Part shown: piece by piece, positions 24,187-34,097 of the stretch
Position numbering within the stretch: position 1 is the first letter of the stretch
Layout of the letters: each line of letters starts with the position of its first letter
Origin: Hyphomicrobiales bacterium
Lineage (GTDB): Bacteria > Pseudomonadota > Alphaproteobacteria > Rhizobiales > Rhizobiaceae
Assembly: GCA_900473045.1 (NCBI GenBank)
Contig: UCKS01000053.1
Span: 1-64,000, forward strand
Reading direction: 5' to 3'
DNA: 64,000 bases
The notes under the pieces: model-generated
Database searches by the model: none
What the model saw: only the letters and a program-made list of their open reading frames with translations
Told to the model about the DNA's origin: nothing
Position numbers and translations under genes: made by a program

Positions 24187-25422
24187 ATGGCGCGCATTGG
24201 TATCGCAGGGGCAGGCATCATCGGATGTGCCGCCGCCGTTCACCTGATCGAACAAGGGCATGACGTCACGATATTCGAAAAGGACATCGGCGGCCTGCCC
24301 GCATCTGTCGGCAATGCCGGCATCCTCGCGGTTCCGGAGATCGATCCGCTGGCACGGCCCGACATGCTGTTGTCCGCGCCGAAATGGCTGCTCGATCCGC
24401 TAGGCCCCTTGACCCTGCGATGGCAGGACCTGCCGGCTCTCACCCCCTGGCTCATCAACCTGCTGATGGCCGCCACACCGGCGCGGGTGGAGCGTTCGCG
24501 GACAGCCCTGCTCGGCCTCATGCGCCAGGCTCTTGGCGCCCACGAAGACCTTGCCCGCATGGCCGGACTATCCGGGCACATGAAGGCAAGTGGTGCGCTG
24601 ACCATCTTCGATACCGAAAAGGCGGTCGACGCCGCGTTCCGTCATGACAGTGTCAATGCAGCTCTGCTCGGTTATGCGGTCGAAAAGCTCGATGCGGGGC
24701 AGGCACGGTCGCGGGTACCGGCTCTTGAGGGGAATTTTGCCGGCGGGGTCTTTTCCGCCGGTTACCAGACCTTTCTCGATCCACTCGCGCTGCTCCGGCA
24801 TCTGCAGGCCTATGTTCGCGAACGTGGCACGGTGATCGACGCGCAGGTAGAGAGCATTCGCCAGGAGACCAACGGCATCATGTTCCTCAGCCGTGGACAA
24901 GCGCCCCAAACCTTCGACAAGGCGGTGATATCGGCCGGCGTCTGGTCACGGACGCTGGTGCGTGGCCTCGGCCTCAAGGTCCTTCTGGAAAACGAACGCG
25001 GCTACAACACCACTTTTACCGACCCGCAGGTAACGCTGGAACTGCCGGTCTTCTTCGCCGAACACGGCTTCGTTGCCACCCCGCTGAAAAACGCCCTTCG
25101 GGTCGGCGGCGCGGTGGAGCTTGCCAAGCCGGACGCGCCGGCGAACTTCGCCCGTTCCGCCGCAATGCGCCAGAAGATGCGCCGGTATGTACCCGGCCTG
25201 CCGGAGACTGGCGGCAGCGAATGGATGGGCCGGAGGCCGTCCACGCCGGATTCCGTACCGGTCGTCGGCCTCTGCCCGCACGATCCGCGTATCGCACTCG
25301 CCTTCGGCCACGGCCATCTCGGCCTGACGCTGTCGGCGATCACCGGTAAAAAGGTGGCATCCCTCCTGGAGCATGGCAATCAGCCCGATCTCCAGCCCTT
25401 CAGCATTCAGCGGTTTCAATGA
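24187..25422 (+). CDS. DadA-like FAD-dependent oxidoreductase
   Basis: A 411-residue DAO-family flavoenzyme. The dinucleotide-binding motif GIAGAGIIGCAAAVHLIEQG begins at residue 5, with the acidic end of the fold at TIFEKD. Near the C-terminus WMGRRPSTPDSVPVVG and AFGHGHLGLTLS are the conserved D-amino-acid dehydrogenase (DadA) segments. It would oxidise a D-amino acid or related amine, passing electrons to the membrane. No partner racemase is adjacent; a nucleoside hydrolase gene follows after 94 bases. Substrate cannot be specified. Confidence 0.87.
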   Translation: MARIGIAGAGIIGCAAAVHLIEQGHDVTIFEKDIGGLPASVGNAGILAVPEIDPLARPDMLLSAPKWLLDPLGPLTLRWQDLPALTPWLINLLMAATPARVERSRTALLGLMRQALGAHEDLARMAGLSGHMKASGALTIFDTEKAVDAAFRHDSVNAALLGYAVEKLDAGQARSRVPALEGNFAGGVFSAGYQTFLDPLALLRHLQAYVRERGTVIDAQVESIRQETNGIMFLSRGQAPQTFDKAVISAGVWSRTLVRGLGLKVLLENERGYNTTFTDPQVTLELPVFFAEHGFVATPLKNALRVGGAVELAKPDAPANFARSAAMRQKMRRYVPGLPETGGSEWMGRRPSTPDSVPVVGLCPHDPRIALAFGHGHLGLTLSAITGKKVASLLEHGNQPDLQPFSIQRFQ

Positions 25423-25516
25423 GCACGAGCGACATCGGTGCGGTTGACTTTCACAGCCGGGCCGATGTCAACTCGGGAAACCGCGACAGCCTTCCAATCA
25501 ACGAAAAGAACATATC

Positions 25517-26476
25517 ATGCATAAGGTAATTTTTGATACGGACCCTGGCGTCGATGACGCAATGGCCCTTCTATTCCTGCACAATCACCCGGATATCGAC
25601 CTGATCGGCATCACCTCCGTCTTCGGCAATGCCTCGATCGAGACGACGACCCGCAATGCGCTCTATCTGAAGCAGCAGTGGGATATCGCGGCACCGGTTG
25701 CCAAGGGACTGGGCGAGACGCTCGACCCGTCGCGCGCCCATGTCGGCTGGCCAACCTTCATCCATGGCGATGATGGTCTCGGCAATATCGGCGTTCCCGA
25801 AACGGTCGATCTCGCCTGCGATCCGCGTCCGGCCCATCGTTTCATCATCGACACTATACGCGAAAATCCCGGTGAAGTGACCATCGTCGCCGTTGGCCGC
25901 ATGACGAATCTGGCGCTTGCGCTTCGGGACGATCCGGACATCGCGGTGCTGGTCAAGGACGTCGTCATCATGGGCGGCGCGTTCGACATGCGCGGCAACA
26001 TTACGCCGGCGGCCGAAGCCAATATCCATGGCGATCCGGAAGCTGCCGATGCTGTGATGACTGCCCCCTGGCCCGTCGTCGTCGTTGGCCTGGATGTGAC
26101 CGAGAAGACTGTGATGACACGCAGCAGGCTGGAGGCGATCGTCGCCAGCGGCGGCAAGCGAGCAAAGCTTCTCTCCGACATTTCGCAGTTCTATATCGAC
26201 TTTTACGAGCAGCATGTCGACGACGGCATGGTCGTGCATGACAGCTGCGCCTGCGTCTATGTCGTGGCCCCGGAACTCTTCACGTTGCGCAGCGGCGCGA
26301 TCCGCGTCGTCTGCGGTGGCATTGCCGATGGCCAGACCATCCAGAAGGCCGACGATCACATCTTCCCGCCGAGCGACTGGGACAACCTGCCGAGCCAGAA
26401 TATCTGCATCGACGTGGATGCTGATGGCGTGCTTGAGCTGATCTCAAAGACGCTGGGACAGAGCTCCGCAGCCTGA
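25517..26476 (+). CDS. Inosine-uridine-type nucleoside hydrolase
   Basis: A 319-residue nucleoside N-ribohydrolase that splits nucleosides into base and ribose. The calcium-binding DTDPGVDDAMALLFL motif starts at residue 7. The other family features are VAVGRMTNLALAL, IMGGAFDMRGNITPAAEAN (residues 156-174) and the active-site region VVHDSCACVYVV, where the usual His-Asp pair is present. Cytoplasmic, no signal peptide. It is the common IunH/RihA-type length (about 310). Neighbours do not narrow the substrate. Confidence 0.92.
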   Translation: MHKVIFDTDPGVDDAMALLFLHNHPDIDLIGITSVFGNASIETTTRNALYLKQQWDIAAPVAKGLGETLDPSRAHVGWPTFIHGDDGLGNIGVPETVDLACDPRPAHRFIIDTIRENPGEVTIVAVGRMTNLALALRDDPDIAVLVKDVVIMGGAFDMRGNITPAAEANIHGDPEAADAVMTAPWPVVVVGLDVTEKTVMTRSRLEAIVASGGKRAKLLSDISQFYIDFYEQHVDDGMVVHDSCACVYVVAPELFTLRSGAIRVVCGGIADGQTIQKADDHIFPPSDWDNLPSQNICIDVDADGVLELISKTLGQSSAA

Positions 26477-26536
26477 GCCGTTAAAAATTCGCCGTGATAG
26501 CTGGCAGTTGCGCAATTGCCAGCTATCTTTGTTTCC

Positions 26537-27547
26537 ATGAAACCGGAAACGCTGCTCTACCCGACGCCCAAGGGTCTCTTTTGCGAGAAGGGCGGCTTCT
26601 ATATCGATCCCGTCCAGCCCGTCGAACGCGCCTTGATCACCCATGGTCACGCCGATCATGCACGCTCCGGCCATAGCCATGTGATGGCGACGCGCGAGAC
26701 GCTCGACATCATGCGTATCCGCTATGGCGACGCCTTCTGCATCAGCACGCAGGAGGCCGTACTCGGTACCCGCACGACGATCGGCGAGGTCACCGTCAGC
26801 TTTCATCCGGCCGGTCACGTGCTCGGCTCCGCGCAGATCGCCGTTGAAGCGGCTGGCATCCGCATCGTCGTCTCCGGCGATTACAAACGCCGCCGCGACC
26901 CAACCTGCCTCTCCTTCGAACCTGTACCCTGCGATGTCTTCATCACCGAGGCAACCTTCGGCCTGCCGGTGTTTCACCATCCGGACGATCGCGGCGAGAT
27001 TGCCAAGTTGTTGACCTCGCTCAGGCAATTCCCCGAGCGTGCGCATCTGGTCGGCGCCTATGCGCTTGGCAAAGCCCAGCGGATCATCGCACTGATGCGG
27101 GAAGCGGGTTACGACGCGCCGATTTTCATCCACGGGGCTCTCGCAAGGCTCTGTGACTATTATGAAAGCGAAGGTATCGCGCTGGGTGATCTCCGGCCCG
27201 CCACGGTTGATGCGAAGGACAAACAATCCTTCGCTGGTGCCGTGGTCGTGGGTCCACCTTCGGCCTTTGCCGACAAATGGGCGAGACGCTTTCCCGATCC
27301 CATTCCGATCTTCGCCTCCGGCTGGATGATGGTGCGCCAGCGCGCCAAGCAACGCGGGGTCGAATTGCCGATCATCATTTCGGATCACTGCGACTGGCCG
27401 GAACTGATCGCAACGATCAACGAGATCAAGCCAGGCGAGGTCTGGGTTACGCACGGCCGGGAAGAAGCATTGGTGCGCTGGTGCGAATTGCAGGGGATCG
27501 CTGCCCGGCCGCTGCATCTGGTCGGCTACGACGACGAGGGAGAATAG
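26537..27547 (+). CDS. Ligase-associated DNA exonuclease (MBL/beta-CASP)
   Basis: A 336-residue metallo-beta-lactamase-fold nuclease. The metal-binding HxHxDH motif is HGHADH at about residues 36-41, and the protein continues with ITEATFGLP and the beta-CASP-like TDH-type segment ISDHCDWPELIATI. In many bacteria this gene is joined to an ATP-dependent DNA ligase, as here (stop and next ATG three bases apart), often with an Lhr helicase and a phosphoesterase that are not present in this window. ATG 26537 begins MKPETLLYPTPKG; GTG/ATG choices upstream add only seven residues. Confidence 0.88.
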   Translation: MKPETLLYPTPKGLFCEKGGFYIDPVQPVERALITHGHADHARSGHSHVMATRETLDIMRIRYGDAFCISTQEAVLGTRTTIGEVTVSFHPAGHVLGSAQIAVEAAGIRIVVSGDYKRRRDPTCLSFEPVPCDVFITEATFGLPVFHHPDDRGEIAKLLTSLRQFPERAHLVGAYALGKAQRIIALMREAGYDAPIFIHGALARLCDYYESEGIALGDLRPATVDAKDKQSFAGAVVVGPPSAFADKWARRFPDPIPIFASGWMMVRQRAKQRGVELPIIISDHCDWPELIATINEIKPGEVWVTHGREEALVRWCELQGIAARPLHLVGYDDEGE

Positions 27548-27550
27548 CAA

Positions 27551-29200
27551 ATGCGCGCCTTCGCCGAATTGCTCGACCGTCTGGTTCTCACCCCGCAGCG
27601 CAATGCCAAGATCAAGCTGATGGCGGATTATTTTCGCAGCGCGCCCGATCCAGACCGCGGCTATGCCCTCGCCGCCATCGCCGGCACGCTGACGCTCAAG
27701 ACCGTGAAGCCGAATGTACTGCGGCAACTGGTGCTGGAGCGGATGGATGAGGTGCTGTTCCGCTATTCCTACGATTATGTCGGCGACCTTGCGGAAACCA
27801 TCTCGCTTGTCTGGGAGCCGCCGGCAGACAGCCAGACAGCGGCCGGAGACCTGTCGCTCGGTACCGTCATGCACCAACTGGAAACGGCGGGCCGCGCCAA
27901 TGTCCATGGCCTGGTACGCGATCTGCTTGATCAACTGGAAGGATCAAGCCGGTTTGCCTTCCTCAAGCTCATTACCGGCGGGCTGCGCATCGGCGTCTCG
28001 GCCCGTCTGGTAAAACAGGCCCTTGCCGACATGGGCACTGTCGACGTCACCGAGATCGAAACGCTCTGGCATGGCCTGACGCCCCCTTACGTGTCTCTGT
28101 TCGAATGGCTCGATGGAAAGTCTCCCAAGCCGGAACTGGACATGCCGGCGGTTTTTCACGCGGTGATGCTGGCGACGCCGGTCGGCGAGAATGATCTTAC
28201 CGCGCTTGACCCAAAAGACTTTGCCGCCGAATGGAAATGGGACGGCATTCGCGTCCAGCTGGCCAATCTGGCCGGTACGCGGCGGCTCTATTCACGTAGC
28301 GGCGACGACATTTCCGGTGCCTTTCCGGATATACTCGAAGCGGCGGATTTCGAAGGCATCATCGACGGTGAACTTCTGGTCGGTGGCACGATGCGAACCA
28401 ACCGCGCGACACGGACGTTTTCCGATCTGCAGCAGCGCTTGAACCGCAAGACCGTAACAAGAAAGATGCTGGACGACTATCCTGCCTTCATCCGTGGCTA
28501 CGACCTGTTGTTTTCCGGTGACCGCGATATGCGCCCGGAAAACTTCCTAACCCGGCGCGCCGCACTTTCCGCCCTGATCGAAAATGCCGCCCCTTCGCAT
28601 TTCGATCTCTCGCCGCTTGTCGCCTTTTCAACCTGGGAAGAACTTGACCGCCTGCGCAAAGACCCACCGGATCCGGTGATCGAAGGGATCATGCTGAAAC
28701 GTCTGGATTCGGCTTACACGTCCGGCCGCTCGAAGGGACCTTGGTTCAAGTGGAAGCGCGAGCCCTATAATGTCGATGCGGTGCTGATGTATGCCCAGCG
28801 CGGCCACGGCAAACGATCAAGCTACTATTCCGACTTCACTTTCGGGGTCTGGACAGAGAGCAATGGCAAGGATGTTCTGGTGCCTGTTGGAAAGGCCTAT
28901 TTCGGCTTTACCGACGCGGAGCTTGAGGTTCTGGATCGCTACGTGCGCAACAACACCGTGGAGCGTTTCGGCCCGGTGCGTTCGATCCGGGCGGAAGCCG
29001 ATCACGGTTTCGTCGTCGAGGTTGCGTTCGAGGGCATCAACTTTTCCAGCCGGCACAAATCGGGCGTTGCCATGCGCTTTCCGCGCATATCGCGGCTGCG
29101 AACCGACAAACTGCCGCGCGATGCCGACCGGCTGGAGACGTTGCTGGCGATGATCGGTACGCCCGAAAACAATTTATCGGAGCCTGCGGAACCAATCTAG
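27551..29200 (+). CDS. ATP-dependent DNA ligase, exonuclease-associated
   Basis: A 549-residue ATP-dependent DNA ligase that seals nicks. The adenylated lysine is Lys229 in EWKWDGIR (motif I KxDG). Other nucleotidyltransferase motifs are IIDGELL (motif III), IEGIMLKR (motif IV) and GPWFKWKREP (motif V). The first 200 residues are the N-terminal DNA-binding domain of the LIG1 type, so this is not a stand-alone LigC-type minimal ligase. It is translated right after the exonuclease gene, suggesting coupled processing and sealing of DNA ends. The main NAD-dependent LigA is expected elsewhere. Confidence 0.9.
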   Translation: MRAFAELLDRLVLTPQRNAKIKLMADYFRSAPDPDRGYALAAIAGTLTLKTVKPNVLRQLVLERMDEVLFRYSYDYVGDLAETISLVWEPPADSQTAAGDLSLGTVMHQLETAGRANVHGLVRDLLDQLEGSSRFAFLKLITGGLRIGVSARLVKQALADMGTVDVTEIETLWHGLTPPYVSLFEWLDGKSPKPELDMPAVFHAVMLATPVGENDLTALDPKDFAAEWKWDGIRVQLANLAGTRRLYSRSGDDISGAFPDILEAADFEGIIDGELLVGGTMRTNRATRTFSDLQQRLNRKTVTRKMLDDYPAFIRGYDLLFSGDRDMRPENFLTRRAALSALIENAAPSHFDLSPLVAFSTWEELDRLRKDPPDPVIEGIMLKRLDSAYTSGRSKGPWFKWKREPYNVDAVLMYAQRGHGKRSSYYSDFTFGVWTESNGKDVLVPVGKAYFGFTDAELEVLDRYVRNNTVERFGPVRSIRAEADHGFVVEVAFEGINFSSRHKSGVAMRFPRISRLRTDKLPRDADRLETLLAMIGTPENNLSEPAEPI

Positions 29201-29242
29201 GAAACGGTTGTTAAAGAGGCATCCGACCGAAGGAGAACGTCG

Positions 29243-29431
29243 ATGCCTGCAAAATCCCAAGCCCAGCAAAAAGCCGCCGGTGCGGCACTATCTGCCAAAC
29301 GCGGCGAGACGAAAAAATCCGAACTCAAGGGCGCCTCCAAGAGCATGGAAAAATCCATGACGGAAAAAGAGCTGAAGGAGCTTGCGGAAACAGACCGCAA
29401 GACGCTGCCAAAGAAGAAGAAAGCCGAATAA
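29243..29431 (+). CDS. DUF3008-like small basic protein
   Basis: A 62-residue, very lysine-rich soluble protein (MPAKSQAQQKAAGAALSAKR at the start, KKKKAE at the end) matching the DUF3008 pattern: MPAKS...QQ.AAG.AL.AKRG and an EL..LA.T.RK.LP motif. Function unknown; the composition resembles small stress or nucleic-acid-associated proteins. AAGGAG lies eight bases before ATG. It follows the ligase by 42 bases and may be co-transcribed with it. Confidence 0.8.
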   Translation: MPAKSQAQQKAAGAALSAKRGETKKSELKGASKSMEKSMTEKELKELAETDRKTLPKKKKAE

Positions 29432-29510
29432 AGCGCTAGAATTGATGGGGCTCTAAAGCACATCTTGTTAAGACGCCCTTGCGACAATCCGATCCAATTG
29501 CTGCCGAATA

Positions 29511-32204
29511 GTGAACAGCGTTGGAGATCACGTGTTTTCCGGACTGTCGAATACGCTCAGAAAATCAACAATAGTTCGGTTTTTCAAACCGAACTACCTG
29601 CCGACCTATGTTGCGCTGATAGTGGTGATTGCGGCTGGCCTTTTTGCCGAGCAGCAGAACCGCGCGGTTCATGCGGCAAGGATGCGGGCTGCTGTTATTG
29701 CCGAGCTCAATCCGATCCGCTCGAAGCTGGAAGCCAACATCAACGGCGACATTCAGCTCGTGCGGGGATTGATCGCCACGATCTCCACCGAACCGGGCAT
29801 GAACCAGAAACGGTTCTCCGATCTGGCCCGCAACATCTTCAATGAACGCTCAAGGCTGCGCAATATCGCAGCCGCCCCTAACCTTATCGTCTCCCTTGTT
29901 TACCCACGCGAAGGCAACGAGAAGGTTCTGGGCCTCGATTACCGCAAGAACAGCAGTCAGCGCGCTGCGGCACTCAAGGTGCGCGAACTTGGCAAGATGG
30001 TCCTCGCGGGTCCCCTGGACCTTATTCAGGGTGGTCAGGGCCTTGTCGGACGCTTTCCCGTATCGCTTTCGGACGGCGGTGAATCAAACCGGTACTGGGG
30101 TCTCGTCTCTGCGGTCATCGATGTCGACCGGCTGTATCAGGATAGCGGACTTCTCTCCCCCGCGCTTGCTATCGACGTAGCGATTTCCGGTCGCGATGGT
30201 TTAGGCGAAGACGGCGCATTGTTTTATGGAGACAGCCGCGTCAAGGCATCCGATCCTGTCGCGGTGAGCCTGTTTCTGCCGGGTGGATCCTGGGTGATCA
30301 GCGCGGTGCCGAAAGGTGGCTGGGTCGCCACCCCGCCGAACACCGGCCTGATCCGCACCCTCGTCCTCATCGGCGGCCTTTTCATCGTCGTGCCGATGTT
30401 CATCAGCGGGCGCCTGATCGAGGAACGCAAACGCAATATCCAGGTCCTCGAGAGCAACAAGGACCAGCTCCAGGAGCTGTCTCACCGGCTCAAGATCGCA
30501 CTCGATGCTTCGCAAATCGGCATCTGGGAGCTCGACATCGCCTCCGGCAAGCTTTTGTGGGACGAGCGCATGAAGGAATTGTACGGCTTGCGGCAGGACG
30601 CCAGCGAAGTCTACGAGGATTGGCGCGATGCACTGCACCCGGACGACCTGCAGCAAGCCGAACTGGAATTCAGCAATGCGCTGCGGCACAGCGCGAGTTA
30701 CGCCTCGCAGTTTCGCATCCGCCTTCCGGGCAGCCGCATCCGGCACATCCGCACGATCGGCTCGACCTATACCGGCGCGGGCGGCAATGAGAAGATTGTC
30801 GGCGTCAACTGGGATGTCACTGCCGACGTCGAAAAGAACGAACGGCTTGAGGCCGCCAAGGGGCAAGCGGAAGCCCACAATGCGGAACTGGAAGCAGCCC
30901 GGCACCGGATGGAATTCAATGCCCTGCATGATCCATTGACCGCGCTGCCGAACCGCCGTTACCTCGACGAAATTCTTGCGAAAAAACACCCCACCGGCAC
31001 GAATCCGGGCCTCGCCAGCATTTTTCACATCGATCTCGACCGGTTCAAGGAAATCAACGACACGCTCGGCCATGCGGCGGGTGACGAAATCCTCAAGCAC
31101 GCCGCCCAGATTCTTCGCGCCAATACCAGCGACGACGATTTCGTTGGCCGTATCGGCGGGGATGAGTTCGTCATCATTTCCCGCAGCGGCGAGGTTGAAG
31201 GCCATGCAACAGAACTGGCCCAGCGCATCATCGAGGCCATGAGCATACCTGTCCGCTACAAGGAGCAGGAGTGCCGCATCGGCGTCAGCATCGGCATTGC
31301 CCATCAGGCATGGCCAGAGGAAGAGTTGAGCCAGGTTCTGGTTAATTCCGATATCGCACTTTATGAAGCCAAGCGCCGCGGCCGTAACCGCTACGAATTC
31401 TTTACGCACTCCCTGAAAACCGCCGTTTTCAAAACGAAGCAGACGGCGGATGAAATCCTGCGCGGGCTCGAACAGAACGAATTCATCGCCCATTTCCAGC
31501 CGCAGTTCTGTCCCAACACCCTTGATATTATTGGTGTCGAAGCCCTGGCACGCTGGGACCACCCGACCAAAGGGCTGCTGGCACCCTATGCGTTTTTGAA
31601 GACGGCCGAAGACATCAACGTGCTTTCAGAAATCGACCAGCGGATCCTGGAACAGGCGCTGTTCCAATCGATGCGCTGGGAAGCAAGCGGCATCGATATT
31701 CCGAAAGTATCGGTTAATCTCTCCTATCACCGCCTGCATGATGAAAAACTGATCGATCGCCTCAATCAGATGACCATTCCACGCGGCAAAATCTCGTTCG
31801 AATTGCTGGAGTCGATCTCGTTCGATGAAAGCGACATGACCGTGCTTTCCAATATCGAGCAGATCAAAAACCTCGGCATCGATATTGAGATCGACGACTT
31901 CGGCACCGGCTACGCCTCCATTACCAGCCTGCTGAAGCTCACCCCGCGGCGCCTCAAGATCGACAGACAGCTGGTGATTCCGATCCTGACCTCCAGCAAA
32001 CAGCGCCAATTGGTCGCCTCGATCATCGATATCGGCATATCACTCGGCATCGACGTCATTGCCGAAGGCGTCGAAACCATGGAGCATGCCCGTATTCTGA
32101 AGGATTTGGGATGTCACGGACTGCAGGGCTATGCTCTCGCCAGACCAATGAGCGCCAACGACCTGGCAAATTTCGCCCGCGAACGCCGGTGGCTCGCTGC
32201 CTGA
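29511..32204 (+). CDS. CHASE-PAS-GGDEF-EAL cyclic-di-GMP protein
   Basis: An 897-residue inner-membrane protein that makes or degrades cyclic-di-GMP. Order: membrane segment about 30-46, periplasmic CHASE-type sensor 47-280, membrane segment 281-300, PAS domain about 325-440, GGDEF domain with intact GGDEF at 549-553, and EAL domain with EALARW at 677-682, DDFGTG at 795-800 and AEGVET at 851-856. Both catalytic signatures are complete, so a dual-function or switchable enzyme is expected. The GTG start at 29511 is uncertain; another GTG at 29531 is possible. It stands alone. Confidence 0.92.
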   Translation: MNSVGDHVFSGLSNTLRKSTIVRFFKPNYLPTYVALIVVIAAGLFAEQQNRAVHAARMRAAVIAELNPIRSKLEANINGDIQLVRGLIATISTEPGMNQKRFSDLARNIFNERSRLRNIAAAPNLIVSLVYPREGNEKVLGLDYRKNSSQRAAALKVRELGKMVLAGPLDLIQGGQGLVGRFPVSLSDGGESNRYWGLVSAVIDVDRLYQDSGLLSPALAIDVAISGRDGLGEDGALFYGDSRVKASDPVAVSLFLPGGSWVISAVPKGGWVATPPNTGLIRTLVLIGGLFIVVPMFISGRLIEERKRNIQVLESNKDQLQELSHRLKIALDASQIGIWELDIASGKLLWDERMKELYGLRQDASEVYEDWRDALHPDDLQQAELEFSNALRHSASYASQFRIRLPGSRIRHIRTIGSTYTGAGGNEKIVGVNWDVTADVEKNERLEAAKGQAEAHNAELEAARHRMEFNALHDPLTALPNRRYLDEILAKKHPTGTNPGLASIFHIDLDRFKEINDTLGHAAGDEILKHAAQILRANTSDDDFVGRIGGDEFVIISRSGEVEGHATELAQRIIEAMSIPVRYKEQECRIGVSIGIAHQAWPEEELSQVLVNSDIALYEAKRRGRNRYEFFTHSLKTAVFKTKQTADEILRGLEQNEFIAHFQPQFCPNTLDIIGVEALARWDHPTKGLLAPYAFLKTAEDINVLSEIDQRILEQALFQSMRWEASGIDIPKVSVNLSYHRLHDEKLIDRLNQMTIPRGKISFELLESISFDESDMTVLSNIEQIKNLGIDIEIDDFGTGYASITSLLKLTPRRLKIDRQLVIPILTSSKQRQLVASIIDIGISLGIDVIAEGVETMEHARILKDLGCHGLQGYALARPMSANDLANFARERRWLAA

Positions 32205-32598
32205 TCCGTGATTCGGAAGCTTGCAGTCCCGGCGCTCAGCAGCAGCGCCTCAAGCACAATCGCCGCATCCACGCTGCAATTTTTCGGCACTCCGGAAACA
32301 ATTCGACATTCCGCCGACAAACGCCGGACACGTGCACTCGTTAATGGGTGAGACGGCTGCCGATCTCGGGCCAGCGCAGTGGATGAAGCAAAAAATCGCT
32401 ACGTAGATATTTTCCAACTCACCCTTGAAATCGGCCTAAAAACATCCAAGCCGTGGCACTTGGGAAACACCAAAGCTGGGGATAGTCCGTTTCGGGCACA
32501 AGTTTGCAATTGTTCCCTCGCAAGCGACGCGGAAAATGTTAAAGACGAAAAAAGTGAATCGTTTGTTACCGACCCATACGGGCCGGATGGGGACCCAG
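32205..32598. other. 394-base gap before the efflux lipoprotein gene
   Basis: No gene is supported. GGCGCT (32231-32236) and AGCGCC (32244-32249) form a small hairpin without a T-run. A short frame at 32379-32612 lacks a ribosome site and overlaps the next gene. The rest should hold the promoter of the outer-membrane factor gene, but no clear -35/-10 pair stands out. Confidence 0.5.
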
Positions 32599-34011
32599 AT
32601 GAAAATTGCTAAAGTGCTCTTTCCCTTGAGCCTCGTTCTTCTTTCGGGCTGCGTTGTCGGTCCTAACTATCAATCTCCGACTGCGGCGGTGCCAGCGAAA
32701 TTCTCGGAGGGCGGCCAAGCGCAAGAAGCGGATGTAACGCTGAAGCCATGGTGGGAAGCCTTCCGCGACAAGAAACTGAACGGCCTCGTCGCCCAGGGCC
32801 TCGGAGAAAACCTTGACGTGCAGCAATCGATCGAGCGTATCATCGAAGCACGCGCCAATGTCATCGTCGCCGCATCCGGCGGCTTGCCGCAGATCAATGC
32901 AAGCGGCTCCGCAGATGCCTCTGGTCAGGACGGCTCCTCTCGGGTCAAGAGCGGCCAAACCGACCATAGCGAAACCAAGACAATCGGCGGCGGTGGCGAT
33001 GCTTCCTGGCTGATCGATCTGTTCGGCCAGTACGCCCGCGCCAAGGAATCGGCCAACGCTTCGCTTGATGCCGCCTATGCCGACGTCAACGTTGCCCGCC
33101 TTGCCTACCTGTCCGACCTGACCACGTCCTACATCGAGGCGCGTTACAACCAGGAAGCCTATGCTCTGCAGCAGAAGAGCCTGGCCTCGCGGCGCGAGAC
33201 ACTGAAGCTGACCAACGACATCAAGGCAGCGGGCGCAGCCTCAAGCCTCGACGTCGTTCAGGCTGAAGGTCTGGTCAACACCACGCTCGCCGAATTGCCC
33301 GGCTACCAGACCGGCTTCAATCAGGCGGCAAACCATATCGCCACGCTGCTCGGCCTGCCCGCAACAACCGTCACGGCGGGCTTAAGAAACGGCGCGTCCC
33401 AGCCGTCGCCGCGTTACAACACCAAGATCGGCATTCCGGCCGATCTCGTGCGCAATCGTCCAGACATCCGCAAGGCTGAACGTCTGCTGGCTGCGGCTAC
33501 CGCCCAGATCGGCGTTGCCGAAGCCCAGCTTTATCCGAGCCTCAGCCTGAGTGGTTCGATCGACGGCTCGCGTATCGTCTCTTCGGTCGCCGGTGGCCTT
33601 AGCACATGGTCGTTCGGCCCAAGCCTGAATATCCCGATCTTTAATGGCGGGCGTTTGAAGGCGAATGTCGATATTGCCAAGTCCGGCGCACAGCAGCAAT
33701 ACCTTGCCTGGAAGCAAACTGTCCTGAACGGCATTGAGGAAGTTGAAAACGCGCTCGTCGCACTGCGCAACAACTACCAGACCGTGGCAGCGCTGCGTAA
33801 GGTCGTTGATTCCTACGAGCAGGCCCTCGGCCTGGCACGCGAAAGCTACAAGGGTGGTGCAACCTCGCTGCTCGACGTTCTCGACGCCGAACGCTCGCTG
33901 GCGACATCGCGTATCGCCCTTGCCTCCGGCATTCGCAACCTCGCCAACAACTACGTCGATCTGAATGTCGCCATCGGCGGTGGCGCAGGCATCCAGGCTA
34001 TCGGACAATAA
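32599..34011 (+). CDS. NodT-family outer-membrane efflux lipoprotein
   Basis: A 470-residue TolC-like outer-membrane factor of the NodT/OprM group. The N-terminus is a lipoprotein signal with lipobox LLSGC (LFPLSLVLLSGCVVGPNYQSP), so Cys18 would be acylated. Two OEP repeats are seen; RPDIRKAERLLAAATAQIGVAEAQLYPSLSL is the signature that starts the second repeat. It forms the exit channel of a tripartite pump. No RND or adaptor gene is adjacent, so its partner is elsewhere; the EmrAB system 18 kb away lacks its own channel. ATG 32599 gives a proper signal peptide; upstream in-frame ATGs do not. Confidence 0.9.
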   Translation: MKIAKVLFPLSLVLLSGCVVGPNYQSPTAAVPAKFSEGGQAQEADVTLKPWWEAFRDKKLNGLVAQGLGENLDVQQSIERIIEARANVIVAASGGLPQINASGSADASGQDGSSRVKSGQTDHSETKTIGGGGDASWLIDLFGQYARAKESANASLDAAYADVNVARLAYLSDLTTSYIEARYNQEAYALQQKSLASRRETLKLTNDIKAAGAASSLDVVQAEGLVNTTLAELPGYQTGFNQAANHIATLLGLPATTVTAGLRNGASQPSPRYNTKIGIPADLVRNRPDIRKAERLLAAATAQIGVAEAQLYPSLSLSGSIDGSRIVSSVAGGLSTWSFGPSLNIPIFNGGRLKANVDIAKSGAQQQYLAWKQTVLNGIEEVENALVALRNNYQTVAALRKVVDSYEQALGLARESYKGGATSLLDVLDAERSLATSRIALASGIRNLANNYVDLNVAIGGGAGIQAIGQ

Positions 34012-34064
34012 CACGAACGCAACCTGCCCGCCCCTACCAAGCGGGCAAGACGTCGAGACCAATC

Positions 34065-34097
34065 AAGCGCGGCCGGTTCCATCGGCCGCGCTTTTTC
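34065..34097 (+). terminator. Rho-independent terminator of the efflux lipoprotein gene
   Basis: AAGCGCGGCCG (34065-34075) pairs with CGGCCGCGCTT (34083-34093) around a 7-base loop, followed by a T-run (TTTTTC). It lies 54 bases after the stop. Confidence 0.85.

Noticed and set aside
26444..27934. Minus-strand open frame of 496 codons
   Set aside because: It is antisense to the exonuclease and ligase genes, which have clear catalytic motifs.
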